Part shown: positions 35,925 to 46,612 of the stretch, one piece after another
Layout of the letters: each line of letters starts with the position of its first letter
Numbering within the stretch: position 1 is the stretch's first letter
From: Epiperipatus broadwayi
Lineage: Eukaryota > Onychophora > Udeonychophora > Euonychophora > Peripatidae
Assembly (NCBI GenBank): GCA_028023455.1
Contig: JAQFVV010000049.1
Coordinates: 7,328,647-7,392,646, forward strand
DNA: 64,000 nt
Direction: 5' to 3'
Made by a program: the position numbers and the translations under genes
Notes under the pieces: model-generated
What the model saw: the letters and a program-made list of their open reading frames with translations, nothing else
What the model was told of the DNA's origin: nothing
The model's database searches: none

Positions 35925-36880
35925 TATATATATATACAACAATATTATTGTCATACCCAAGTTAAACTTAAGTCAGTTTGACTCCTCACACCTACGACCT
36001 TAAGATATCCATTTAATTATACAGAAGTGGCATGGACAGAATACAGTCTGAATATGTAATATTTAAATATATGTATATTGCATATACTAGGATATACTAG
36101 ATTTAATGTAATTATAAGAGATTTGAACTCAGACTTTCAAGCTCCCTTTATCTATCCAATCTATCTTATACAACTGATACACATGATCACATACATGTGA
36201 AAAAGATAAATGATCTTCAATGTACATATTTTGTGTTGAACCAGCCCTCACAAATCAATTAGTCCAAATAACCATCTCCCACCCATATATACAATCAGTG
36301 CTCAGTTTATATTAAGATAGCAAATCTTCAAACTTTAATATACAGGCTTCAATCTTCTCTACTCTCCAACTCTTCAGCTATCTATTTCATTAAAAATCTG
36401 ACAATGAAATGCTCAAAACCCTTGTTGATGCCAATATTATTGTCATACTCATGTTAAACTTATGTCAATCTAACCTCTCACATTAAAGTTTGAAGATTTG
36501 CTACCTTAATATAAACTAATCACTGATTGAGTATATGTATGGAAGATGGTGATCTGGATCAACTGATGAGTGCTGGTTCAGCATGAAATGGGTATATTGG
36601 CAATCATTTCTTTTTCACATGTACACAATCATGTGTATCAGTTATATAAGATGAATTGGATAGATGTAGGGAGCTAGTTCAATTCCCTTATAATTATATT
36701 ATCTAGTATAGACAATGTACATACACTTAAGTATTACATATTCAGCATGTATTTTGTCCATCCCTCTTCCATATAATTAAATGGATATATTATGGTTCTT
36801 TTGTGTAAGCGGTCAGGTTGACTTAAGTATATGACAATGATATTGGCATCAACAAGGGCTTTAATATATATATATATGTA
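35925..36880. mobile_element. foldback element, ~400-bp inverted arms
   Basis: Left arm 35925-36341 and right arm 36483-36880 are diverged reverse complements: ATATTATTGTCATACCCAAG against ATATGACAATGATATTGGC; GCAAATCTTCAAACTTTAA against TTAAAGTTTGAAGATTTGC. The 140-bp spacer repeats ATATTATTGTCATAC, so the outer end sequence also occurs at the centre. Same family as 41813-44253. No coding capacity. Confidence 0.75.
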
Positions 36881-37770
36881 GAGAAAGAGAGAAAAAAGAA
36901 AACAATGAAGAAAAAACAAAATAGCAATCTTTAAATAGTCAACTGTAAGGCATAAGATTTTTCCACTGTTTCTCATAGAAAAACAAAAAACGTAGGATAT
37001 TAACACATTAGCCTAGTCAATTGTTAAGTAGTAAATTTGGGGTAATTTCTTGTTTTATTTTCTAACTAATACGGCAAATATCCATTTACTGATGAAAAAT
37101 GAATAGTTAGCTGCTGAATAGGGTTGTCTTAGCTACCTAAAAAAAAAAAATTCTAATGCCAAAGACACGCAAGCAAAAAAATAAAAATAAAAAAGCTTTA
37201 ATTATCGTATTTAACAAAGTATATAAAATATATTTATACAAGTAAGTCAAATAATATATAAAAAGAAAACATAATACACATCATTAAGGCCATATGTTAA
37301 AAGGTGAAAAGCCTTTCTCTTTAATTTCATATGATCTATGCGCTTAATAAATAAATTTGAACGTTACATTTAACAATTGTAAATAAAAAAAGCCATTGCA
37401 ATCAAATGGCATTACAAATAAACAAAATGTCGTGTAAGATAATGACAAATATAAAAGGCTAATTAGAGTGGTGATGAATTTATATTTAAAATTGTGCGTG
37501 AGAGTTGCTTAATTTTACTTATGAAATCATTCAATCTCATAGAGATTCAAATATTATAATAAAGATTTCAAAATGTCATAAAGTAGTATAGCATTTATTA
37601 GTAAAATTTAATATAAGTTTATGTATTAATAAATTATTGTTGCAATAAGAAACTGTTTCATACATTTTTTATTAGAATTGTAATTCTTAATCAGTACAGC
37701 GAGGCTCTTCATTGTTTAGTCTATGATTTGCAATTTCTGTCATTTCAGGTACTCAATGTTTTATGTTTGT
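36881..37770. other. AT-rich sequence, no gene seen
   Basis: A-rich runs at 37140-37152 and 37175-37195. No recognisable gene or repeat. Confidence 0.45.
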
Positions 37771-37835
37771 CAAGCATTGGTGGTCGAGAGGTTAGCGAGT
37801 TCGCTTCCCGGCTGATGCTATGACACATGAGTAAA
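37771..37835 (+). repeat. tRNA-Gly-like SINE copy, internally deleted
   Basis: GCATTGGTGGTCGAGAGGTT leads straight to AGCGAGTTCGCTTCCCGGC and TGATGCTATGACACATGAG, so the anticodon arm is missing. Same 5' start and same tail as the other three copies, but opposite orientation. Confidence 0.65.
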
Positions 37836-38790
37836 AAAAAATGTTTTATGTTTCCAGTAGACCTAACTATTCAATATCAAGAATGTTTTAAGAGTTTAAA
37901 GATCCATTTTATTACAGATAAAAGAAAAACTTCATAATTTTTATAAACAGGTTCCAATTTCTAATTTTGTAGCTGCGTATATATAAACACACACCTATAA
38001 ATGGATCAAAGGTTTTTCCACATAAATGTTACAGCAGCAAATCTAAATATAATTTATATAAGAGTGCCTAAAAGTAATATAATTTCGCTATTAAGAAAAT
38101 ATTTGTTTTCTTTTAACTAAACAAAAGTTCTCCTCTGTGTCTTAGTTATCCCTTAAGCAGTCTTTATAGAGTTATGTTAAGAGGGTGGAATCAATTATGC
38201 GTGCCTTAGTACAATAGCAAAATAGCGTAGAAAACTGAAAGGAAATCTTTAATTGATTGATAAATAACTATGAGTAGCCTTAAGAAAGTTTGATTATATT
38301 CTTTTAATTGCTATAATTACAATTCGATTTGATTTTATCGTGATTAAACTTTGGATAAAGTTAGTTTTAGAAATAAGTTTTTTAAAAAATTAATTGTAAT
38401 TACAAAACACTATAATATAAACATATGTAATTTTATTTAGTTAGTTAGTTTATGCGTGGTCAGTACTCCGGACGTTAAACAATGTTCAAATATTGGAGTA
38501 ACATACTAAAATTGGGAATTGTTTCATTTAATTTACCAAAATGCTTCATTTGGATTTAATCACAGAAGGTTAACTGATTTTTTACTTAAGTGAATATAAT
38601 ATAGGCAATAAGTAGCAAAATAAATACATAATTCAAAAGATTGATAGCTAAGTTATCATATGATAATCATATTTTTTTATTTTTACAGTCAATGTATTGA
38701 CCTTTATATAAATATCTAGTTACTGACTGTTATTATATAGCTAGCTATGTTGGCGATGCTTCTACTTGAGACAAAATGGGAGGAGTGAGA
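37836..38790. other. AT-rich sequence, no gene seen
   Basis: No open frame of note and no long repeat recognised. Confidence 0.45.
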
Positions 38791-38796
38791 TGGTAC

Positions 38797-39085
38797 TTAC
38801 GTAATACTCCGACGGTGATGAAAAATGCTAGCACAAATAAATGTGTAAATAAAGACCGAATTAAACACATTTACAACCTTCTAAGAATGAACACAATTTT
38901 TTAAGTGAATATTAGATAATATCCCGATCAGGTAAAAGTTGTTAGTCAAAATGTTGGTTTATTAACCAATATTCACTTAAAAAATTAATTGTTTTCGTTT
39001 TTAGAAGATTGTAAATGAGTTTAATTCGATCTTTAATTACACATTTGCTTGAGGCGGCGTAATAGTATAAGTGCATATTTTTTTC
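38797..39085. mobile_element. foldback element, ~110-bp arms
   Basis: Left arm 38797-38915 and right arm 38963-39085: AAATGTGTAAATAAAGACCG against CGATCTTTAATTACACATTT, and AATTTTTTAAGTGAATATT against AATATTCACTTAAAAAATT. The 47-bp loop is unrelated. The outer ends carry CGTAATACTCCG and CGGCGTAATAGTAT. Non-autonomous. Confidence 0.75.
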
Positions 39086-39194
39086 CATGTACAAAAATGT
39101 TGTTTTCTCTTACTAACTATGGCCGGTGTAATACCTATGTAAAAGCACCTTCGGACATAAACACACACAAAAAAACTTACTAACTAAAAAAATT

Positions 39195-39275
39195 AAAGAT
39201 TCACAGCGTCTAGACTTGAATTCTAGGACATGAGCCTGACAGCAAATGTTTTAACTATTACATCATGATCCCTTC
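39195..39275 (-). repeat. degenerate tRNA-like relic
   Basis: On the minus strand, CTAGA-ATTCAAG-TCTAG forms a clean five-pair T arm, preceded by a CTGTCAG anticodon-like loop and a D-arm-like GATGTAATAGTTAAAACA. It could derive from tRNA-Asp(GUC), but much of the stem pairing is lost. Confidence 0.35.
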
Positions 39276-39399
39276 GTTTTTTGTTTTGTTTATTTTTACA
39301 AGGAAAGAGAATAAAAAAAATGAAAAATCTAATTGATCATGAAGTTTTTTAATGAAACAAATATAAAAGCATATATGTAAATATAAGGTAAAAAATAGA

Positions 39400-39562
39400 C
39401 TGTAAAATCCAGAAAGAAACCATGTGTTATATGGATGTATGAAATAAGAAAGTGTGCAGGAGTGATTTGGAGAGGAATCAGAGAAGATGGATTGAACTTG
39501 GAGAGACCTTCATCCTGCAGTGGATTGATAATGGTTGACAATGATGATGGTGATGATAAAAA
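39400..39562 (+). pseudogene. RTE-clade LINE 3' scrap
   Basis: AATCCAGAAAGAAACCATGT, GAAATAAGAAAGTGTGCAGG, TTCATCCTGCAGTGGATTGA and a GATGATG-type tail match the ends of the copies at 850-1360 (+) and 5765-7830 (-). Only about 160 bp are left, with an internal deletion. Confidence 0.75.
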
Positions 39563-40429
39563 TAAAAGTTTAAGCAATGAACAGTTAGCATAATGCAAGA
39601 AAATGTGTTTTGGATTAAATTTTAACTTTATACTGAAATAAATTTATTGCACTCCAATGCTCTGATGGTTCATTATTTTGCTACTTTACAAAGTCAAGTA
39701 TCCTATGATTTTACAAATAAATGGCTGTAAAATTAATACAAAAAATAACATCTTATGACCATTTCAGCCTATTGAAGTTTCCTAGACAAGTTCTCTTAAT
39801 TCAATTCTACAGTCATCTATTCTAAGTAATTGACAGATATCAAATGATATTGTGCTATAATATCCCCATCTTCAGTCTAGAATCTGGTTTTTAGCTTTAT
39901 CAGTGAAGACATAGGATGCTCATGCATCTAGCAGCTATTTGTTGTTCCTTTATCAAGTTTGTAGTTAGAACTCAAAAAAACCTTAAGATTTTGAACCCAA
40001 TCCAAATTAAATTTTATAGAGCTAATACCAGAGTTAATTTCTATATAATCACATTTATAGAATAAATCTAGACTATTTTAAAAATAAGTTATACAAATGA
40101 AGTATAAAGCTATATTATAAAAAATATCCATTTCCAAAAGCCTCCACAATATGTCATCATGTGGAACTAAAATAAAATACAGTATTTAACAAAAACAAAG
40201 CTGCAAACCTATATGATGTATTTCATGCAATGTTCATTATCATGAATCAGGAATTGATGTTGATTTGATGAGAGCTTTGGATGTCAAACAAAAAAAATTT
40301 ACAAATTATTATAATGCAAAGTTTGGAGCAATATGTAATTCTCCTCATACTTACTTAATTAAAGCTATTAAGAAATTTTAATATTTTATTTTGGCAAAGG
40401 TAGTCCATCATCATACTAAACTATATTAG
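39563..40429. other. sequence of unclear origin
   Basis: Less AT-biased than its surroundings but no frame with a recognisable motif. Possibly the upstream, decayed part of the LINE remnant that follows. Confidence 0.3.
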
Positions 40430-40780
40430 TGAAATTTTTTACAGTGTTCCTGATATGCATTTGAAACATAATAAGATTTTGCATATTGCAAAATTTAGAA
40501 CTAATTGTTTAAGAAATTCTATATTATTTAGACTTCCAAGGTCATTTAATGCCTCTTACAATCATATTAATACTCATCATTTAACTGTAAATAAAATTAA
40601 AAATGTAATCAATATATATAAACAATTATAATATACTACTATTTTCATATATATGATGCTATTTTTGTTTCTACTTTTTTCTAGTTTGTTTTTGTTTATT
40701 ATTAATTTTGTACTCTGTAATTAGGCTTTTTATAAATATTTGTAGAATATATTTATTCAAATAAATTGAATTAAAGTTAT
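40430..40780 (+). pseudogene. possible LINE 3'-terminal remnant
   Basis: One frame (about 40440-40630) reads HNKILHIAKFRTNCLRNSIL, then LFRLPRSFN, and ends KIKNVINIYKQL and stop. It resembles the extreme C-terminus of jockey/CR1-type ORF2 proteins, where a basic stretch with xFRTN..R.S and P.xWN precedes a lysine-rich tail. The following AT-rich 3' UTR ends near ATAAATTGAATTAAAG. No RT motif can be found upstream, so the assignment is weak. Confidence 0.3.
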
Positions 40781-41319
40781 TGAATTATATTGCTTACTTA
40801 AGCAGTTAATTTATATTTGCTTGAATGATGGTGAAGAATAATCCAGATCTTGAGGTCACAAATTTTAAAGACAGGAAACTTTGAAATTTGTCTGTAATGA
40901 TTACATTGTTCTCTGCCCTTTGCTCTTATTTGTAGCATTATAAGAGCTAATGAAAACAATATTGTATAACCCAGCTTATACATTGCTTTTTAAGATAAAC
41001 TATTGTCTTACAGTTATACTGCATATCAGAAACTTGAATAATCAATATTCTAGATGTAGTGCTTACAAAATCTTATCTATTGCTGTCTTATCTATATTTC
41101 CAAAATAGATCTGGTTTAGGTCTCTATTTATTGTACTCTAACTCTACTACCTATCGTAAGCTTAATTAGATCCCAAACAAAATTCCAGTACTAAAATTAG
41201 CTCCATGTTTTAATTTAAACTCTTGCACTGATAATATTATGTCTGGTTTTTTTAAAAGCATATATATATAGAATAAAATAATAGAGATAAAAAAAAATTT
41301 TTTATATGAAATGCTTTTT
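40781..41319. other. AT-rich sequence, no gene seen
   Basis: No recognisable feature; a 61-codon minus frame (40798-40983) has no motif. Confidence 0.4.
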
Positions 41320-41780
41320 TTGACTGTGTATTAAAAAAAAATAAATAATTGTTTCTCAACCACAATTAGAGTTTTTAGATTTAACTTCAAATAAAAGCAT
41401 GTGATGTGTGTCAGAAATTAATTAAGGTTTTTTTATATATATGTCAAAGCGTTGCCCAGAAAGCGAACCCGGGCCAGCTGCTTGGAAGGCAGCTATGCTA
41501 ACCGCTAGGCCACCAATGGTTGACTTAAAAATTGGAGTTTTTAGATTTAACTTGAAATAAAAGCATGGGGGATCTAGAGATTAATTAAAACAATCCTTAG
41601 TTTTAAGGGATTGAGTTCATTAATTTCTGGATTCCCATGCTTATATGTCAAGCTAAATTTAAAAACTATAATTGCTGTTGAAGAAGCCATTTTATTTCTT
41701 TTTAGTGCTCAGTGGGTTAAATCTAAAATCTTCAATTGTAGTTGAATTATTATTATTTTTTTTAGTACACAGTTAATAAA
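41320..41780. mobile_element. nested foldback element interrupted by a SINE
   Basis: Outer arms are 41320-41400 (ACTGTGTATTAAAAAAAAAT, AATTAGAGTTTTTAGATTTAA) and 41715-41780 (GTTAAATCTAAAATCTTCAA, TTTTTTAGTACACAGT). An inner pair is 41534-41606 and 41610-41690 (AAAAGCATGGGGGATC against ATTCCCATGCTTATAT). The segment 41360-41425 is a direct copy of the inner left arm, and a SINE is inserted between the two. No coding capacity. Confidence 0.65.
41440..41525 (-). repeat. tRNA-Gly(UCC)-like SINE copy
   Basis: Minus strand 41519-41449: CCATTGGTGGCCTAGCGGTT, then GCTGCCTTCCAAGCAGC with anticodon UCC, then CCCGGGTTCGCTTTCTGGG and GCAACGC. The body is very close to eukaryotic tRNA-Gly(UCC), but several acceptor-stem pairs are broken (C-C, A-C, G-G). 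The flanking ATGTCAAAG and AACCATTGG edges and the shared tail mark it as a family member rather than a host tRNA gene. Confidence 0.7.
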
Positions 41781-41812
41781 ACCATTTATTTTACAATATG
41801 AATTTTTTTCTA

Positions 41813-44253
41813 CAGTACAGACTTTTTCATAGCTGCACTCCAATATGCAATATATAGGAGGTTTGAACTCAGACTGTCATACGACCCTCAACTATTCATG
41901 CTATCTCATACTGATGACACACTTTATCACACACCCATTGAAAATATAAATAATCACAATATATGTATTTCATGCTAGTTTCACACCCATTGAAAATATA
42001 AATAATCACAATATATGTATTTCATGCTAAACTAGCACTCATCAGTTGGTCCAGATTACTATCTCCACACACATATACAATCAATGCTCAGCTTATATTA
42101 AGATAGCCAATCTTCATACTTTAATGCAACGGTTGCTAGTCACAGTTAAAAATATGATGATTTGATGCCACTTCTGACCATTCAAATTCCATCACTTTTA
42201 ATGGTACGGTTAAGATTTTACCATCATTTGAAAAATTAGAAAAAGTTCCGTAAGATGCTGCCCTCTCTTGAATTATTTTACAAGTAAAAAATCAATAAAA
42301 CGGTCTCGAAACTTTAACAAAAAAAGTAGGTGGGCTTTTCTTGAATCTTATTGGCTGTTACATTTTGACACAAAGAAAATGGAATGTCAATAACTGAAAA
42401 GTTTCGATTTGTTTTTGTTTCATTTCGAAAATGATAAACAAATTGTTTTAGACCATTTTAAACGTATTTTTTTGACAAATTATAAATTATTCTGATAAAA
42501 TATGCTAAAAATAAAATTATTTTAGAAAAATAGTTAAGACTTTAACAAAATTATTTACTTTTTTTTCAGCGTAAAATTAGCAAAGAAAATCGCTGATGTC
42601 ATAAAACGTTTTCGTTGGTGAAAAATATTCATTTTACATTTTCTGCTCGCAAATATTTTTATAATTATAAAGAGAAAATTATTTTTGAAAAAACTTTCGT
42701 TCACTTTCATAAAAAGCATATTAATGAAGATGAATATATTTTGATGATTGAATTTGTGTTTTGACACTTCACTTTGTGAATTGACCAATTAAAAATGTAG
42801 ACTTTTACTCATTCGGCCAATAAAATAATCAGCAAAAAAGAGGTTAATAGACAGGCTTCAATCCACTCCACCCCACAACTCTTCAGCCATCCATTTCATT
42901 AAAAATCTGATGATGAATTGCTCAAAGCCCACATTGGTATCAACCTTCTTATCCTATTCACGTTGACCATAAATCAGTCTGACCCCTCATGTACAGGACA
43001 TAATCTATTTACATACATATATGAGGGATAGAAGACCTTATAGCACTATATTTTAATATATTATTTTTTTCTACAGTACAGGCTTTTTATACCTGCACTC
43101 CAATATGTAATATATAGGGTTTGAACTCAGACTTTCACATGACCCTCAACTATCCATGCTATCTCATACTGCTGACACACTTGATCACACACACACATTG
43201 AAAAGATAAATAATCACCAATATATGTATTTCATGCTTAAACAGCACTTATCAGTTGGTCCAGGTTATCATCTCCACACACATATACAATCAATGCTCAG
43301 CTTATATTAAGATAGCCAATCTTCAAACTTTAATGGACAGGCTGCAATCCACTTCACCCCACAACTCTTCAGCCATCCATTTCATTGAAAATCTGATGAT
43401 GGAATGCTCAAAGCCCACATTGGTGCCAACCTTCTCATCTTACACAGTGACTTATGGTCAACATGGGTAGGATAAGAAGGTTGGACCCAATGTGAGCTTT
43501 GAGCATTCCATCTTCAGATTGGACAGCTGAGTAGTTGTGGGGTGGAGTGGACTGAAGCTTGTCAATTAAAGTATGAAGATTGGCTATTTTAATATAAGCT
43601 TAGCATTGATTGTATATGTGTGTGGAGATGATAATCTGGACCAACTGATGAGTGCCAGTTTAGCATGAAATATGTATATTGGTGATCATCTATCTTTTTG
43701 ACATGTGTGTGATCAAGGGTGTCAGCTGTATAAGTTAACATGGATAATTGAGGGTCGTGTGAAAGTCTGAGTTCAAACCCTCTATATATTACATATTGGA
43801 GTGCAGGTATGAAAAATCCTGTACTGTAGGGGGAAAATCATATATTAAAATATAGTGCTGTAAGGTCTGCCCATCCCTTATATATGTATGTAAATAGATT
43901 ATGTCCTGTACATGAGGAATCAGAATGACTTATGGTCGACATGGGTATAATGAGAAGGTTGATACCAATGTGGGCTTTGAGCACTCCATCATCAGATTTT
44001 CAATGAAATGGATGGCCTAAGAGTTGTGGAGCAGATTGAAGCCTGTCCATTAAAGTATGAAGATTGGCTATCTTAGTATAAGCTGAACATTGATTGTGTA
44101 TGTGTGTGGAGATGATAATTTGAACCAGCTAACAAGTTCTGGTTTAGTATGAAATACAAATATTGGTAATTATTTATCTTTTTGACATATATGTGATCAA
44201 ATGTGTCAGCAGTATGAGATAGCATGATAACTGAGGGTCGTGTAAAAGCATTT
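41813..44253. mobile_element. compound palindrome, two left-type then two right-type units
   Basis: Units in one orientation at 41813-42127 plus 42847-43040, and at 43073-43440; units in the opposite orientation at about 43445-43900 and 43905-44250. Shared marks are TTTGAACTCAGACT, TATACAATCAATGCTCAGCT, CATCCATTTCATT, and their reverse complements AGTCTGAGTTCAAACCCT and AAGCTTAGCATTGATTGTAT. The total arm length is about 1.2 kb around a centre near 43442. It is the same family as 35925-36880. A further 720-bp insertion splits the first unit. Inside it, 41930-42033 is a ~51-bp tandem duplication. Minor open frames across it (for example 43255-43470) are not genes. Confidence 0.75.
42128..42846 (-). 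repeat. unclassified dispersed unit with CCAAT boxes, copy 2
   Basis: It interrupts the foldback family exactly between ACTTTAATG and ACAGGCTTCAATCC, which are adjacent in the intact copy at 43330-43350, so this unit is mobile. Minus-strand features parallel copy 1: TTAACCTCTTTTTTGC start, TTTATTGGCCGAATGAG, TTAATTGGTCAATTCAC, GAAAGTGAACGAAAG, AGCCAATAAGATTC and the conserved ATTTTTTACTTGTAAAATAA block, then a frame with TCKIIQERAASYGTF ending at a TAG near 42140. TTAATG/TTAATA at the two edges may be the target duplication. Confidence 0.65.
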
Positions 44254-44599
44254 ACTATTTTTAAAAAATTCTTTCTATTATTTTTTTAAGTTTTTAGTAT
44301 TGGCACAGTAAATGAAAATATAAAACAATATTATACTTTAAATTGACTAGAAACTTATAATTGATATATAATGAATGTTTAGTTGGAAATCTTGAATGTC
44401 TGTCAGTTTACTTTCGCTCTTGGTCTGGGACAGTTGTTCTAGATGATTTACATGGATAATTCCACACATTCAAGATTTCCATGTATATATATAATACAAA
44501 TAAAATGTCCATTAATTTAAAAACTATTGTAATAACACTAAAAATAATAAATGTAATGATAATTAACTATTATATACAGTCTTTTCAATTTGCAGAAGT

Positions 44600-45020
44600 A
44601 CTTTCAGTTAATTCCTTAACCCTCCTTAAAACATCATATCTGTTAAGCAGAGAAGTAATGTTGTGTATAAAAAAATTTTGTGGGTATATGTTATCATATA
44701 GGTGAATCAAAGTGCAGTATTGAAAAAAGATTAAAGGAGCATGAATTGGTATACAAGCATGTGAAAAGTAAAAATGATAATGATTAAATGACTGCTTCAA
44801 TTTTCTTGGGTCATGAAAGAACATGTAAATATAAATTTAAGTTTGATATCACAATTTGTTAAGATTCTTCATAAAAAGAGAAGTCCTAATAAAAGAAAAA
44901 TTAAGGAGGCAATTTCAATAAATAGAAATAAAATGAATATACTTAATAGACAAGCTGCTAATGTTAAAATTTGGGATTCCTGGGATTTGAGTTTGCTTCT
45001 ATTACATTTTAAAATTTAAC
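44600..45020 (+). pseudogene. Penelope-like element, GIY-YIG endonuclease domain
   Basis: Reading across frame changes: CYHIGESKCSIEKRLKEHEL at about 44690-44750, KHVKSKNDND, then IFLGHERTCKYKFKFDITIC at about 44800-44858, a stop, and KILHKKRSPNKRKIKEAI followed by a SINRNKMNILNR segment up to about 44960. This is the order seen in the GIY-YIG domain of Penelope-like elements (YIGES box, basic EH helix, H-x-C-type strand, KRxxxEAxxIxxxxxxxN end). Such domains nick DNA to prime reverse transcription. The RT domain is absent upstream, where unrelated foldback sequence ends at 44253. At least one stop (44780s) and frame changes make it non-functional. The first half is shared with positions 1-240. 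Confidence 0.65.
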
Positions 45021-45290
45021 AGCAATTGAGGAGTGTTTAGAAATTAACTAAAAGTACTTCTGCACATTCAAATGACTGTATATAATAGATAATTAATGTT
45101 ATATTTATTATTTTTATTGTTATATCTATATTACTAGATATTTTGCTTCAAGTTAAAATGTATAAATGAACTTCATTTAATACATATAAGTTACTTTAAA
45201 TCCATATCACACCTATAGTATATATAAATCATTAAATATTTCTGCAGTAAGTTAATATATATACTCTTAATGTATATATTATATACATGA
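45021..45290. other. AT-rich spacer
   Basis: No recognisable feature. Confidence 0.4.
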
Positions 45291-45600
45291 TACTTATTAT
45301 TTAAGTAATACATTGAATGCAATCTGAAAATAATAATTGCAGTTTTACTATTTATTAGTCTGCACTCAGAACAGGTTATATTTACCTGTCTAAGGAGGTT
45401 TATTTAAACTTCTTTCTATCAATAATTTCAGTCTCTATGGTCAAATTTTAATCTTAGGTATCTATATAAATATATTGGACCATAAGTCAAGATAGGATTC
45501 CTTTTTATTTTTAAAAGAAGATTGTCTTGACAACATATTGAGATTGTTGATTGTTATTGATATTGGGATCGTCTAAGTGTTGACTGATTTTAATGACTTT
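45291..45600 (+). repeat. single-arm copy of the 11.5-12.7 kb foldback family
   Basis: TATTTATTAGTCTGCACTC, AAGGAGGTTTATTTAAACTT and TTGTCTTGACAACA match the right arm at 11990-12200. It runs on without interruption into GATATTGGGATCGTCTAAGT, which at 12628 lies beyond the nested element. It therefore supplies the empty site for that insertion. Confidence 0.75.
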
Positions 45601-46535
45601 ATATTTAATATGTCCATATAATTATATATGTCTAATAAATCAATAACTAAGTTTTCTATTTAAAATTATTCAGTAGATTTATTTTTGTTTTAAAACAGCT
45701 GTTTATAAAAAAATGCTAAAGAAATTTTTTTAATTTTTTTTAACATTTCACAATCATTTTAAATAATGTGAGTTTTCTAATTTATCTTTTAAACAAACAA
45801 TTGTTTTAAAATAAAAATAGAATCTATCAAACAATTTTAAATAGAAAATTTTGTTACAGATTTATTATATATATATATAATATACACATACATTAAGACT
45901 ATACACATGTGTTTGAGGCTACAGCCTTAATGAATATTATTTACATAATCTATGTGCGTTTAATAAATTTATAATTATACATCAAGACTTTAAAATGGTT
46001 TTAAAAAATCTTATTAAATTTTTAAAAAAATTATATTACCCTCTTACAATTTTTATTTAAAACAAATGAAAGTTCTAAGAATAATTAAGTGTGATATGAG
46101 AAGTTAATGAATATTTTTTATATTTTCTTTATTCTCTGTTCTATATTTATGAAACTAATTGACATACTTAAATGATAAATGTTTCAATGGATTAGGATGA
46201 TATCACTTAGTTATATTTCAATTTTCAAGAAATTCTATTAAATTTAAATATAATAACCTTGATTTTAAAATTTCATTCTAGATTTAAAAAATCAAAAGTT
46301 AACAATCAAACAAATCAATTTTCCAAACTTAATAAAAGCATTTAAAAAACAGAAGTAAAGTAAAATAAACTTGTCAATAAAAAAATCATTAAGTAAATTA
46401 GTTGATCTCATTGCAAGTATTTGCATAAATAGACTCTGTTCACATTTGAAGCTGATATTAAAAAATGTCAAAAAAACAGTTTCAAACAAATGAGAAGTAG
46501 TATAAATTTGAGATATACAAAGGTACATTTTTCTT
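45601..46535. other. AT-rich sequence, no gene seen
   Basis: Rich in A/T runs; the 78-codon minus frame at 46292-46528 has no motif. Confidence 0.4.
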
Positions 46536-46539
46536 TTGG

Positions 46540-46612
46540 TGCTCTGCAGTGGTTGAGTGATAGTTGTGAAACTGAAAGTTCCTCAATCAAAACTCAACAT
46601 GCAATTTCTGAT
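46540..46612 (+). repeat. degenerate tRNA-like relic
   Basis: GCTCTGCAGTGGTTGAGTGA resembles box A and a D arm, followed by an anticodon-like GTGAAACTGAAAG, but the T arm is badly eroded. Probably an old SINE. Confidence 0.3.

Noticed and set aside
41449-41519. Functional tRNA-Gly(UCC) gene
   Set aside because: The anticodon and T arms are good, but several acceptor-stem pairs are broken and the locus shares flanking tail sequence with three other copies, so a SINE explains it better.
43255-43470. 71-codon open frame in the palindrome
   Set aside because: The homologous arms are not open in the same frame, so it is not under coding constraint.
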